Positions 1 to 7,816 of a DNA stretch of 38,361 nt are shown piece by piece (position 1 is the stretch's first letter; each line of letters opens with the position of its first letter). The position numbers and the translations under genes are program-made. This stretch comes from Caryophanales bacterium UBA7057. GTDB lineage: Bacteria > Bacillota_I > Bacilli_A > RF39 > UBA660. Location of the stretch: assembly GCA_002493865.1 (NCBI GenBank), contig DLAC01000029.1:1-38361 (forward strand), written 5' to 3'. The notes below the pieces were generated by a model. The model was not told the DNA's origin. It did no database searches and saw only the letters and a program-made list of their open reading frames with translations.

Positions 1-1260
1 AAAATAACTATTATTTTGATTATTTTTCCATTCTTCTATTTTTTGAATTCCTTTTTTACTTAATTCCTTATTTGGGACTTGTCCTAAGGCATTAATTAAA
101 TATTCATACGAATTAATTTTTGCATTCTTTTTTATGATTACTTCTATATTTTTTATAACTTCAGTGTATTCATTATTTTTAATTTTCTTTTTTGTTTCTT
201 TTGATATTTGATGAATTTCTTTTGCGATTTGGTAACAATCTTCTATATAGTGAATTAAATCTTCTTCTGTATGACTATCTATTGTTTCTTGATCTATGAT
301 GGGTCTATCATAATTAAATCCTCGAATTTGTTTTTGATTATTTGGATAATATACTGTGATATCTCTTGTAATCTCATTATGAATTTTTTTATTTTTATAT
401 TTTGTTGCACCTAATATCCATAGACTTCTATGAAATAATTGCCAATTATTATTCTTAAAAGAACACCAATGTTCTTCTTCAATATAGTCATTTAATGAAA
501 AATGAATCGAGGTAATGGGTCTTACTTGAAATAAGTAAAAGGTATCTTTTTGAAAACAGAATTCTATTTCAATTTCTTTATGAAATATGTTCTTTAGTTT
601 TTGAACATTCTCTTTAACGGTTATGAATTGTTCTTTCGTTAAAAGATCATCTTTCTTTTCATCTTTTGGTAAATGGTAAATATGTGGTGTTACTTTTCCA
701 TCTACTAAGTTGTGACATTGCTCCTTAGTAGCTTCTACTAGAATCTCCTGCTTTCCACTAGCAGGATTCACAGAAAAAGCAACTCCAGAGATATCAGATG
801 TAATCATCTCTTGGATTAATATGTCAAATTTCATGTTTTTAGGATTGATTTTTTTTGTTTTTATATAAGACTTTATATTGTCCTTTACTAGGGATATCCA
901 ACAATCTTTGATTCTTTCTTCTACTTCTTCAATTTTGGTGTTTGGGAAAGAATCAAATTGTCCTGAAAATGAGCAATGATTTCCATCTTCTAGGGAAACA
1001 CTAGAACGTACAATCACACTTTTGTATTGATTTCTTTCTAAGTACTTGATGAGATTTTCTATTTCTAATTTTCCTTCTTTTATTTTCTTTATCACATCTT
1101 TTTCTAGTAGGGAAATATGATTTTGTTTTCTAAATTTTTGGAATACTTCATTTGGAATAATGACTCCTCTTACGATGGAAAAGTCATGGTAAAGACGGTT
1201 TAAGTTTCCAGCTTTTCCCTTTAATTGTTGCTTGGTTCCAAGTTCTATTATCTTTATCAT
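1..1260 (-). CDS. PEP synthase / pyruvate phosphate dikinase-like ATP-grasp protein (3' end outside window)
   Basis: The reading frame is open for 420 codons from an ATG at 1260 to the window edge, so the C terminus is missing. Residues 1-250 look like the PPDK_N nucleotide-binding domain of PEP synthase and relatives. Visible signs are GKAGNL near 15-20, RSSVSLED at 85-92 followed by SFSGQF (97-102), SGVAFSVNPASG at 158-169, and QVRPIT at 245-250. In this family the domain transfers phosphate from ATP to a swivelling histidine domain; neither that domain nor a PEP-binding domain is visible in the retained part. Residues 251-420 are not recognised. The ATG overlaps the stop of the upstream HAD gene (ATGA), which indicates translational coupling. 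Its substrate is unknown; rifampin-phosphotransferase-like or other small-molecule kinases share this fold. Confidence 0.75.
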   Translation of the reverse strand, partial: MIKIIELGTKQQLKGKAGNLNRLYHDFSIVRGVIIPNEVFQKFRKQNHISLLEKDVIKKIKEGKLEIENLIKYLERNQYKSVIVRSSVSLEDGNHCSFSGQFDSFPNTKIEEVEERIKDCWISLVKDNIKSYIKTKKINPKNMKFDILIQEMITSDISGVAFSVNPASGKQEILVEATKEQCHNLVDGKVTPHIYHLPKDEKKDDLLTKEQFITVKENVQKLKNIFHKEIEIEFCFQKDTFYLFQVRPITSIHFSLNDYIEEEHWCSFKNNNWQLFHRSLWILGATKYKNKKIHNEITRDITVYYPNNQKQIRGFNYDRPIIDQETIDSHTEEDLIHYIEDCYQIAKEIHQISKETKKKIKNNEYTEVIKNIEVIIKKNAKINSYEYLINALGQVPNKELSKKGIQKIEEWKNNQNNSYF

Positions 1261-1856
1261 AATCGTTTTTCAATTTTCCTAATTTCTTCTAGTGTCTGTT
1301 CTTTTAATGGCATTTCTTCTGTTTCTATATAATGCATTCCATGAATATTTAATTTTCTAGCGCCTTCTACGTTTTTTAAATTGTCATCGATAAATAGTAC
1401 TTCATTTGGCACTTGTTTTGTTTTTTGTAGGGCATAACGATAAAATCCTTCGCTTGGTTTCAAATATCCAAAGTCGATGGAATTAATGACGTGTTGTGGG
1501 TTGATATAATCATAAAACCCTAGTTTTTCTAAAACGATAGAAAGTACACGAATATTATTCGTCCAAATCGAAGGAGTGATTTTTTCTTCCTTTAGGACCT
1601 TTAATGTTTGGAATGTATCCTTGTATGGTTTATGAATTTTTGGATAAATCACAGACATCTGTTCTTCTGCATATTCTAAAATTTTTTTTGCTTTTTCCTC
1701 TCCAAATTGTTGATAGTATTCATTCATTTTTTCTTGTTTATTTCTATTCATATAGTATGTGAATAGAAAGTTTTCTTCTTCTGTTAATTCACTAAAGTCT
1801 TGAAACAGTAAAACTCCTCCAAGATCAAATGCGACACTTTTAATTCCTTTTTGCAT
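1257..1856 (-). CDS. HAD-superfamily hydrolase (subfamily IA, YihX-like)
   Basis: This 199-aa protein carries the HAD motifs in order: FDLGGVLL (nucleophile Asp11), WTNN (98-101, motif II), Lys133 in LKPSE (motif III) and FIDDN (Asp157/Asp158, motif IV). The second motif I aspartate is replaced by Gly (DLGGV), as in the YihX-type branch, which includes sugar-phosphate phosphatases. A helical cap follows motif I. The ATG at 1856 has AAAGGAG upstream at good spacing. The gene is first in a minus-strand operon and its TGA overlaps the start of the PPDK-like gene, so the pair is probably made together. The substrate cannot be read from sequence. Confidence 0.85.
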   Translation of the reverse strand: MQKGIKSVAFDLGGVLLFQDFSELTEEENFLFTYYMNRNKQEKMNEYYQQFGEEKAKKILEYAEEQMSVIYPKIHKPYKDTFQTLKVLKEEKITPSIWTNNIRVLSIVLEKLGFYDYINPQHVINSIDFGYLKPSEGFYRYALQKTKQVPNEVLFIDDNLKNVEGARKLNIHGMHYIETEEMPLKEQTLEEIRKIEKRL

Positions 1857-1879
1857 AATATAACTCCTTTCGGCCCATA

Positions 1880-1908
1880 CTATAATACAAGTTGCCTATT
1901 TATATCAA
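1880..1908 (-). promoter_or_regulatory. Predicted sigma-A promoter of the HAD / PPDK-like operon
   Basis: On the minus strand, TTGATA (1908-1903) and TTATAG (1885-1880) are separated by 17 bp, about 24 bp upstream of the HAD start codon. This fits a vegetative promoter. Confidence 0.5.
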
Positions 1909-1943
1909 AAAAGTAAAAATAATATTTAAAATATTACCTTTTA

Positions 1944-1952
1944 TGGTATAAT
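1944..1952 (+). promoter_or_regulatory. Extended -10 promoter implying a leaderless transcript
   Basis: TGGTATAAT (TG at 1944-1945, TATAAT at 1947-1952) is an extended -10 element. A transcript starting about 7 bp downstream would begin at or next to the ATG at 1959. No Shine-Dalgarno sequence lies before that ATG and no good -35 is seen. Confidence 0.5.
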
Positions 1953-1958
1953 TGAATT

Positions 1959-2843
1959 ATGAAAAAAGTGTCAAAAGAGGAATTGGTAAATTTATTAAAA
2001 AATAAACAAAATGAAACTTATATTGAATTATCGAAAAAAACTGGGTATCATCCAAAGTACTTAATTCAATTAAATCGAAAATTACAGAAAAATCATTATC
2101 ATTATGTAAAAAAGAAAAGGAGTAGAGGTGTATCTGATTCTATAAAGAAACAACTATTAGATGATTATCTGGAGGGTAATGATCGTTCTTATTTAGACTT
2201 TTTTAGAAGATGTGGAAACAAATATTCTGTGAGTTATTCTTTTCTATGTAAATTTTTTAGTAATATTCAACTTGATATTTCACTTTTACTGATTGTAAAG
2301 GTTAAGAAGTATCAAGATTCTTCCTTTCTTGCAATTGATTATTCTACGAAGCAAGTTTTATATAGAATTCCAAGTAAGAAAAACGATACTCTTAGTGTGA
2401 AGGAATTACTTCGTTTTATTTTAAATACTTATGGTTCTCCTGAACATATTTCTTTTGTTCATTGCTTAGGGATTATTCCTAAAGAAATCAGTGATTTGTT
2501 ACAGTTTTATGATATTTGTATAGTTCCTGATCAAACAATCTATCATAATGCGTTCCTTTTTTCTAAAGGAAAAGAAAAATTCGTAAAATATCGTATCTGT
2601 CAAGTAAATCAGGAACATTTTTATAATCAAATGGTTCGAAAAACAATTCATGATAATCAAATTCAATTCTGTAATACCCGTTATACAATTCTATCAGACA
2701 AAGTGATTCCAAAGGGAAAAGAAGTGATCCTATATTATGATTGGAATCAAAATCCTATCTATATTTTGTATCAAGGGGTTCGTTACTCACTTAGTGTGTA
2801 CAAAAAAGTACAGTCAAGGAGAGGAAATTCTAAGTATAATTAG
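1959..2843 (+). CDS. DDE transposase-derived protein, apparently catalytically dead
   Basis: This 294-aa protein is not firmly assigned. Residues 1-50 look like a helix-turn-helix (ELSKKTGYHPKYLIQLNRK) and the following ~50 residues resemble the second DNA-binding part of ISNCY/IS3-type transposases (VSYSFLCKFF). The core FLAIDYSTKQVLY ... ILNTYGSPEHI resembles the RNase H-like segment 'aIDDATgkil ... yG.P..' of those enzymes. The Asp usually found just after 'yG.P' is absent (FVHCLGI follows), and the first-Asp segment reads LLIVKV. The C terminus (KEVILYYDWNQNPIYILYQG) resembles the small beta domain of such transposases. The frame is intact, so it looks like a domesticated or regulatory derivative rather than an active transposase. 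There is no ribosome site. Assignment is by pattern memory and is moderate at best. Confidence 0.55.
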   Translation: MKKVSKEELVNLLKNKQNETYIELSKKTGYHPKYLIQLNRKLQKNHYHYVKKKRSRGVSDSIKKQLLDDYLEGNDRSYLDFFRRCGNKYSVSYSFLCKFFSNIQLDISLLLIVKVKKYQDSSFLAIDYSTKQVLYRIPSKKNDTLSVKELLRFILNTYGSPEHISFVHCLGIIPKEISDLLQFYDICIVPDQTIYHNAFLFSKGKEKFVKYRICQVNQEHFYNQMVRKTIHDNQIQFCNTRYTILSDKVIPKGKEVILYYDWNQNPIYILYQGVRYSLSVYKKVQSRRGNSKYN

Positions 2844-2893
2844 CCTCCATTTTCTTTTGATGTGGTACAATATAATTGTACGAGGTAATGTTT

Positions 2894-3286
2894 ATGAAGA
2901 AAATATTCATTGGTTTTATAGTTTTATGTTTATTTACTGGATGTGGTTCTAAGAATGATTCTAAGGATTCGACTCCAAATAATCATAGTATCTCTGCGGA
3001 AGAAGTGTTTCAAGAAATTGAAAGTGAAGAGTCTCATCTTTATATCATTGATGTAAGAACTCTTTCTGAATATAATTCTGGTCATATTAAGACTGCAGTG
3101 AACGTTCCTTTAGACAAAATAGATACGATTAGTGATTATGTTCCATCGAAGAAAGATAAAATAGTTGTTTATTGTCAAAGTGGGTCTCGTAGTAAACAAG
3201 CATTCAATGAATTAATCGAGTTAGGATACCAAAATGTATTTGATTTAGGTGGTATCCAAGATTGGAATTATGAAATTGTCAGATAA
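2894..3286 (+). CDS. Rhodanese-domain lipoprotein
   Basis: The 130-aa protein begins with a lipoprotein signal peptide: MKK, a hydrophobic stretch, then lipobox LFTGC with lipidated Cys17. After a Ser/Asp/Asn linker comes a single rhodanese domain with IIDVRT...EY..GHI and the active loop CQSGSRS (94-100, catalytic Cys94), ending in YQNVFDLGGIQDW. It should sit on the outer face of the membrane and handle sulfane sulfur or another thiol reaction; the substrate is unknown. The ATG at 2894 is chosen over 2888 because GAGG lies 8 nt upstream and the signal peptide starts cleanly. The next gene, cca, follows after 10 nt. Confidence 0.85.
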   Translation: MKKIFIGFIVLCLFTGCGSKNDSKDSTPNNHSISAEEVFQEIESEESHLYIIDVRTLSEYNSGHIKTAVNVPLDKIDTISDYVPSKKDKIVVYCQSGSRSKQAFNELIELGYQNVFDLGGIQDWNYEIVR

Positions 3287-3296
3287 AGGTGAAGGT

Positions 3297-4388
3297 ATGT
3301 TAGAAAGTGCGTTAAAAATACTAGAAAAAATAGAAGAAAATGGATTTCAAGCCTATATTGTTGGTGGATTTGTAAGAGATTATGTTTTAGGAATTGAGTC
3401 TAACGATGTTGATATTTGTACGAGTGCAAGACCGAAAGATATTCGTTCTATTTTTAAGGATGCTTGTCTTCCGACGGATGAATATGGTTCTGTGACAGTG
3501 ATTTTAAAAAATATTCGCTTTGAAATTACAACATTTAGAAAAGAGCAGGCTTATAGTAATTATCGCCATCCTGATGATGTTGAATTTATTGATGACTTAG
3601 AAGAAGATTTAAAACGAAGAGATTTTTTGATGAATACGCTTTGTATGAACCGGGATGGGAAAGTAATCGATCTTTTGGGTGGAAAAGAAGATATTGAAAA
3701 AAAACAAATACGAACGGTTGGGGATAGTAGTCAAAAATTTTCTGAAGATGCACTTCGAATTTTACGTGCTGTTCGGTTTGCAACTGTTTTAGGATTTACT
3801 TTAACTGATGAAGTTAAGGAGTCTATTTTTAAAACGAAATCATTATTAAAAGAAATTTCTTATCAGAGAAAAAGAGAAGAATTAGATCGAATTTTTACTA
3901 GTGTCAATGTAAAGATGGGAGTTTCTCTTCTTTTAGAATTAGGACTAGATCATGAATTAGAAATTTTCAATTTAGATAAGGTTTCGAACTTTGATGACTT
4001 AATTGGTGTTTGGACACAGTTACAAGTATCCGATTTATATCCTTTTACAAATAATGAAAAAGATTTAATGGAAAATATTCAAAAAGCTTTATCTTTAAAT
4101 AACTTAAATCATCGGGTTTTATATACCTATGGTCTTTATGTAAACAGTATTGCAGCTAATATCAAAGGAATTTCTAAAAAAGATGTCACTTATCAATATA
4201 ATAATTTACCGATTCATAGTCGCGCTGATATTGTATTAAATGGGGATGAAATCAGCTCTATTTTAAAGAAGAATCCTGGTGCTTATTTAAAAGAGATATT
4301 TAGTGATTTAGAGGATAAAATTTTATCTTTAGAATTAGAAAATGAAAAAGAAGTACTAACATCTTATATTCAAAATACCTATTCTTAA
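3297..4388 (+). CDS. cca: CCA-adding enzyme (tRNA nucleotidyltransferase)
   Basis: This enzyme adds or repairs the 3' CCA end of tRNAs from CTP and ATP. The 363-aa protein has the class II nucleotidyltransferase head: GGFVRD (23-28), metal-binding DVD (37-39), RRDFLMNTL near residue 100, and the nucleotide-selecting region SEDALRILRAVRFA. It is slightly shorter than the Bacillus enzyme (about 400 aa). The start at 3297 is preferred because AAAGGTG lies just upstream; an in-frame ATG at 3270 would overlap the rhodanese gene and lacks a good ribosome site. In B. subtilis, cca lies upstream of dnaD-nth-ponA-recU, as it does here. Confidence 0.93.
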   Translation: MLESALKILEKIEENGFQAYIVGGFVRDYVLGIESNDVDICTSARPKDIRSIFKDACLPTDEYGSVTVILKNIRFEITTFRKEQAYSNYRHPDDVEFIDDLEEDLKRRDFLMNTLCMNRDGKVIDLLGGKEDIEKKQIRTVGDSSQKFSEDALRILRAVRFATVLGFTLTDEVKESIFKTKSLLKEISYQRKREELDRIFTSVNVKMGVSLLLELGLDHELEIFNLDKVSNFDDLIGVWTQLQVSDLYPFTNNEKDLMENIQKALSLNNLNHRVLYTYGLYVNSIAANIKGISKKDVTYQYNNLPIHSRADIVLNGDEISSILKKNPGAYLKEIFSDLEDKILSLELENEKEVLTSYIQNTYS

Positions 4389-4872
4389 TCCCTATACTTA
4401 AAAGAAAAAATGTAAATAAAATTTGGATGTAGCGGTAAAAAAAGAAAACTGCTAAATTAATAGAGTGGAGTGGAACCTCAAAATCTGATACTTACGGAAA
4501 ATATATGTTAAAATAAACACCGTTAAGTAGCGTTAAATACCGTTGAAAAGCTATAGATATTCTACTATCATATGATAGCCACTCGAGTTACGTATTCTTC
4601 AATGTAGAGGTATAACAATTTGATGATGAATAGTTTGACATAGATTTATATTTATGTTACATTGTTTATGCGAAGAAAAAGTGTTTTACACTTTTGCATG
4701 GGCACTGTCTTTATTGATGGAGCCCTATTTTTCTTTTATATTGATGAAAGAGAAATATCGTACTATTGCAATCCAAGCATTCCATTTTAGGAGTGTTTTT
4801 CTTTTTCGTAATTTCATTAATTTACTATACCTATGATACGTGATATAATATTAGGTCAGGAGGAGGAATGTT
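4389..4872 (+). other. 484-bp gap between cca and dnaD, no convincing gene
   Basis: The stretch holds three direct 10-bp repeats (4519-4548), a perfect 14-bp palindrome CTATCATATGATAG (4565-4578), a promoter-like TTGACA-17-TACATT (4635-4663) and a small inverted repeat (4677-4695, 8-bp stem, 3-nt loop). The palindrome and promoter-like element suggest a small RNA or an operator, but no known RNA is recognised. A TATAAT at about 4850 probably serves dnaD. A 60-codon frame at 4654-4836 has no ribosome site and is not called. Confidence 0.4.
4519..4548 (+). repeat. Three tandem 10-bp units (ACCGTTAAGT-like)
   Basis: The units are ACCGTTAAGT, AGCGTTAAAT and ACCGTTGAAA, exactly 10 bp apart, so each falls on the same face of the helix. 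This is typical of protein-binding sites, though three short AT-rich units could occur by chance. Confidence 0.4.
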
Positions 4873-5553
4873 ATGAAAAGAGAAAAATTGATAGAAATTT
4901 TTAAATCTAGGAGTTTTGTCGTTCCTCTTTATATATTCAAGCTTCGTGAAAAGTTTTCTTTGCCCCTCGAAGAATTTATCTTTTTAATTTATCTTTCTAA
5001 TTTTGAAGAAAAGTTTGTCTTTGACCCTACAAAGTTAACCAGTGAACTTGGATTATCTTTAAACGATGTGATGATTTATACAGATCACTTAGTGGAAAAA
5101 GGGTTTCTTGAGATGGCTGTTTCTAAGAATGAAAAAGGAATTATGGAAGAGTATTTATCTTTACGTTTATTTTATGAGAAACTCTCACAATTCTTAGTAG
5201 AAGAGATGGTGAATTCAGAAAGAATCGAGCAACAAGAAAAGAAGACTATCTATGATAAAATATCCGATGGTTTTGCAAGGCCTATTAGTTCTATTGAACG
5301 AGAGATTATTGCTTCTTGGGTAGAAAACGGTTTTTCTGAAGAATTTATTTTAGCGGCGTTAAAAGAAACGGTATTTAATGGGGTTTCTAACCTTCGATAT
5401 ATGGATAAGATTTTACATACATGGAGTAAAAAGGGATTTAAAACACTAGAGGATATTCAAACAGATAAAGAAAAACATCAAAGAGAACAGCGTCAAAAAG
5501 AAAAATTAGAGTTATTTGATTATGATTGGTTTGAGGATGAGGAAAATGAGTAG
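4873..5553 (+). CDS. dnaD: DnaD-like replication initiation protein
   Basis: DnaD remodels DNA and helps load the replicative helicase at oriC and at restart forks in Bacilli. The 226-aa protein has an N-terminal winged-helix region (about 1-100) and a C-terminal DnaB_2/DnaD domain starting at about residue 125 (PISSIEREIIASWVENGFSE), ending in the family's Y-x3-IL-x2-W-x3-G pattern (YMDKILHTWSKKG). The tail is charged. The ATG at 4873 follows a strong AGGAGGAGG. Its end overlaps the start of nth by 8 nt, as in the dnaD-nth operon of B. subtilis. Confidence 0.92.
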   Translation: MKREKLIEIFKSRSFVVPLYIFKLREKFSLPLEEFIFLIYLSNFEEKFVFDPTKLTSELGLSLNDVMIYTDHLVEKGFLEMAVSKNEKGIMEEYLSLRLFYEKLSQFLVEEMVNSERIEQQEKKTIYDKISDGFARPISSIEREIIASWVENGFSEEFILAALKETVFNGVSNLRYMDKILHTWSKKGFKTLEDIQTDKEKHQREQRQKEKLELFDYDWFEDEENE

Positions 5554-6181
5554 ATTACTAAAAAAAGAAAGGGTTCTTTTATTTGAAGATTACTTAGAGG
5601 AACTTTATCCAGATGCGAGATGTGAGTTAGAATATTCTAAGGATTATGAGTTATTAATTGCAGTTGTTTTAAGTGCACAAACAACGGATCAACGAGTAAA
5701 TTCTGTGACACGAATTCTATTTTCAAAGTATCCAACATTAGAAAAATTAGCGAATGCACCGACTGATGATATCGCCCAAATCTTACTTCCCATTGGGACA
5801 TTCCAAAAAAAGGCACAGTTTGTCGTTAGCATTGCCCAAAAGCTTGTATCAGAACAAGATGGGAAGGTTCCTAATGACCCTGAGTATTTAGTTACACTGC
5901 CAGGCGTCGGAAGAAAAACGGTGAATGTTGTTCTTTCCAATCTTTACAATTATCCTGCGATTGCAGTAGATACTCATGTAGAACGAGTCAGCAAGAGAAT
6001 GGGATTTGCTAAAAAGGATGATTCGGTGTTAGAAGTCGAAGCGAAACTACAAAAATTATATAAAAAAGAACATTGGAGTCGGAGGCATCATCAAATGGTA
6101 CTTTTTGGAAGGTATCATTGCAAGGCGATTCATCCTGAGTGTGAACATTGTAAAATAAAAGATATCTGCTGTTATAAGTAG
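5546..6181 (+). CDS. nth: Endonuclease III (DNA glycosylase / AP lyase)
   Basis: Nth removes oxidised pyrimidines from DNA and nicks the abasic site. The 211-aa protein shows the helix-hairpin-helix LPGVGRKT (118-125) with catalytic Lys124, catalytic Asp142 in VDTHV, and the [4Fe-4S] cluster ligands C192-x6-C199-x2-C202-x5-C208. All key residues are present and the length is normal. The ATG at 5546 lies inside the end of dnaD, with GAGGATGAGGA as ribosome site. The stop codon is embedded in the following terminator. Confidence 0.95.
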   Translation: MSRLLKKERVLLFEDYLEELYPDARCELEYSKDYELLIAVVLSAQTTDQRVNSVTRILFSKYPTLEKLANAPTDDIAQILLPIGTFQKKAQFVVSIAQKLVSEQDGKVPNDPEYLVTLPGVGRKTVNVVLSNLYNYPAIAVDTHVERVSKRMGFAKKDDSVLEVEAKLQKLYKKEHWSRRHHQMVLFGRYHCKAIHPECEHCKIKDICCYK

Positions 6182-6190
6182 ATATCTTTT
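6157..6190. terminator. Terminator between nth and the convergent ankyrin gene
   Basis: AAAAGATATCT (6157-6167) and AGATATCTTTT (6180-6190) form an 11-bp stem with a 12-nt loop, followed by T-rich sequence on both strands. It covers the last codons of nth and can serve both directions. Confidence 0.7.
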
Positions 6191-6196
6191 TAATCA

Positions 6197-7813
6197 TTAT
6201 TTTTTCCTTTTCTTTTTTGGAAGACTTGCTTGTGTTTCTTCTTCTGGAGGTGTGCTTTCTGGTTCTTTATTTTTCACTTCGAGTGCATTTGTAAATTCTT
6301 CGGCTAATTCTTCTAGTAGATGAGTGCCAGTTTCTCTATCTATAACACTTGCTTTCTTTAATTCACTACGAACTGCCTTTGCCATCGTCTCCTTCATCTT
6401 ATCAATGATTTCCTCTGAAAGTGCTTCTAGGCCTTCTTCATATTCATCGAAATACTGGATGACTATCAATGTTTCCATCTCTTTTTCTTGGATTTCTCTT
6501 AAATCTAGATTACTAAAAATTTTTCTTTTTTCATTTTGATATTTTTTCGTACCAAAGTAAGATCTATCTGCCTCTAGTAGATTTTGAACAGATTGAAACT
6601 TTATTTTCAATTGATCTAATCTTATTTTAGCCTCTTGGTATTTTTTAGTTAATTCATCCATCATTTCTTGTTTAAAATCTGGATCTTTTATTTTAGATGA
6701 TTCTGTTAAGCAATGCTCAATGTTCCCAACTGTCTGGATATCTTCGATTTCCTTTTTAAGTTGTTTGATAAATAGTTGTTGATTAATTTTTTCTATTAAA
6801 ATAATTACTCTATTTTCAAGTTCTTCTGCTATTTCTACGGGAAGATAACTTTGACTAATCCTATTTTGAAGATCTTTACATTCGCTTAAACTAGAATCTA
6901 TTGTCAGTTCATTGATTTTTTCTTCTAATTTTTCTTTTAATTCTTGTATGATTTGTGTTTCTTGTTCCTTAAGGTTTTTGAGGAAATTTTCCTTTTCCTC
7001 GTCTGTTAATCCACTGGTTGTAACACGTTCTTTTAGTGATTTACATTTCTTACTTGCTTCTTCCATCGTTAACTTTTCGATTTCTTCTTTTTCAAATTCA
7101 GATCGTAATGTATCAATTTTTCCTAAAATTTCTTTTTTGTAATATTCGGGATCTAAGTAATCAGAGATATCTATGGAGTCACTTACATATTCTGGGATAT
7201 GGAATAATGAATCAGATGCAGCATTTACGATTGCGGTTAGTAGTTCTTTTTCTTTACTTAGTTGTTTACTCCAAGCCGTGTTTTGTGTTGCTTTTGCTTC
7301 TTCAATCGAATGATTTAACGCATCTAAAATGGTCTCTCCTTGCTTGTTTTTTGCAGTTATATCGAAATCTGGTCCTAGTAGTCGGATGAGTGGTTCAATT
7401 TTATCAAAGTAATCTTCACTATAAATGGCGGTATGAATCAGTGTATCTCCATCTTCATCTTTACAATTTACATCGAATCCATATTTTCTTGCCATGGGAA
7501 TGATTCGCTTGAAAAAGGAAAGGGAATAGGGAACTGTCTTTTCATCCTCTGTATCTGCTCCATATAATGCGATATGTAGGAAAGTATATTCTGCAAATCC
7601 TTTTTTGTTTGGATTTAATCCATTTTGGAAGAAGATTTCAAGTAGTTTGCACACTTTATCTTCATCCTCTCTTTTTTTATTTAGTAACATATGGGATGCA
7701 TATAGACCCACTTTCTTATTCATTTTTGTTACATCACCACAGTAGGATAGAACACTTTCTGTTGTTATCTCTTCGAGTGATGTTTCCTTGAGGTATTCTG
7801 TTATACTTGCCAT
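6197..7813 (-). CDS. Ankyrin-like / coiled-coil protein of unknown function
   Basis: This 538-aa protein is soluble, with no signal peptide or membrane segment. Residues about 70-170 contain degenerate ankyrin-type repeats (FLHIALYG, DGDTLIHTAIYSE, KQGETILDAL). Residues about 220-500 are highly charged helix with Glu/Lys-rich heptad-like segments and recurrent (C/Y)K(D/S)L-type spacing, suggesting a long coiled coil or repeated three-helix units. The tail is Pro/Glu-rich and ends KKKRKK. It lies 3 nt downstream of the 1242-aa gene; that gene's TAA sits between the AAAGGAG ribosome site and this ATG, so the two are translationally linked. Ankyrin repeats suggest a protein-binding partner or scaffold. 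The family is not recognised. Confidence 0.75.
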   Translation of the reverse strand: MASITEYLKETSLEEITTESVLSYCGDVTKMNKKVGLYASHMLLNKKREDEDKVCKLLEIFFQNGLNPNKKGFAEYTFLHIALYGADTEDEKTVPYSLSFFKRIIPMARKYGFDVNCKDEDGDTLIHTAIYSEDYFDKIEPLIRLLGPDFDITAKNKQGETILDALNHSIEEAKATQNTAWSKQLSKEKELLTAIVNAASDSLFHIPEYVSDSIDISDYLDPEYYKKEILGKIDTLRSEFEKEEIEKLTMEEASKKCKSLKERVTTSGLTDEEKENFLKNLKEQETQIIQELKEKLEEKINELTIDSSLSECKDLQNRISQSYLPVEIAEELENRVIILIEKINQQLFIKQLKKEIEDIQTVGNIEHCLTESSKIKDPDFKQEMMDELTKKYQEAKIRLDQLKIKFQSVQNLLEADRSYFGTKKYQNEKRKIFSNLDLREIQEKEMETLIVIQYFDEYEEGLEALSEEIIDKMKETMAKAVRSELKKASVIDRETGTHLLEELAEEFTNALEVKNKEPESTPPEEETQASLPKKKRKK

Positions 7814-7816
7814 AAT

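Noticed and set aside
4654..4836. 60-codon frame between cca and dnaD
   Set aside because: No ribosome site, starts inside a promoter-like element and resembles no family.
7036..7389. 117-codon plus-strand frame within the ankyrin gene
   Set aside because: Antisense shadow of the repeat-rich coding strand; Leu/Tyr-rich product typical of opposite-strand noise.
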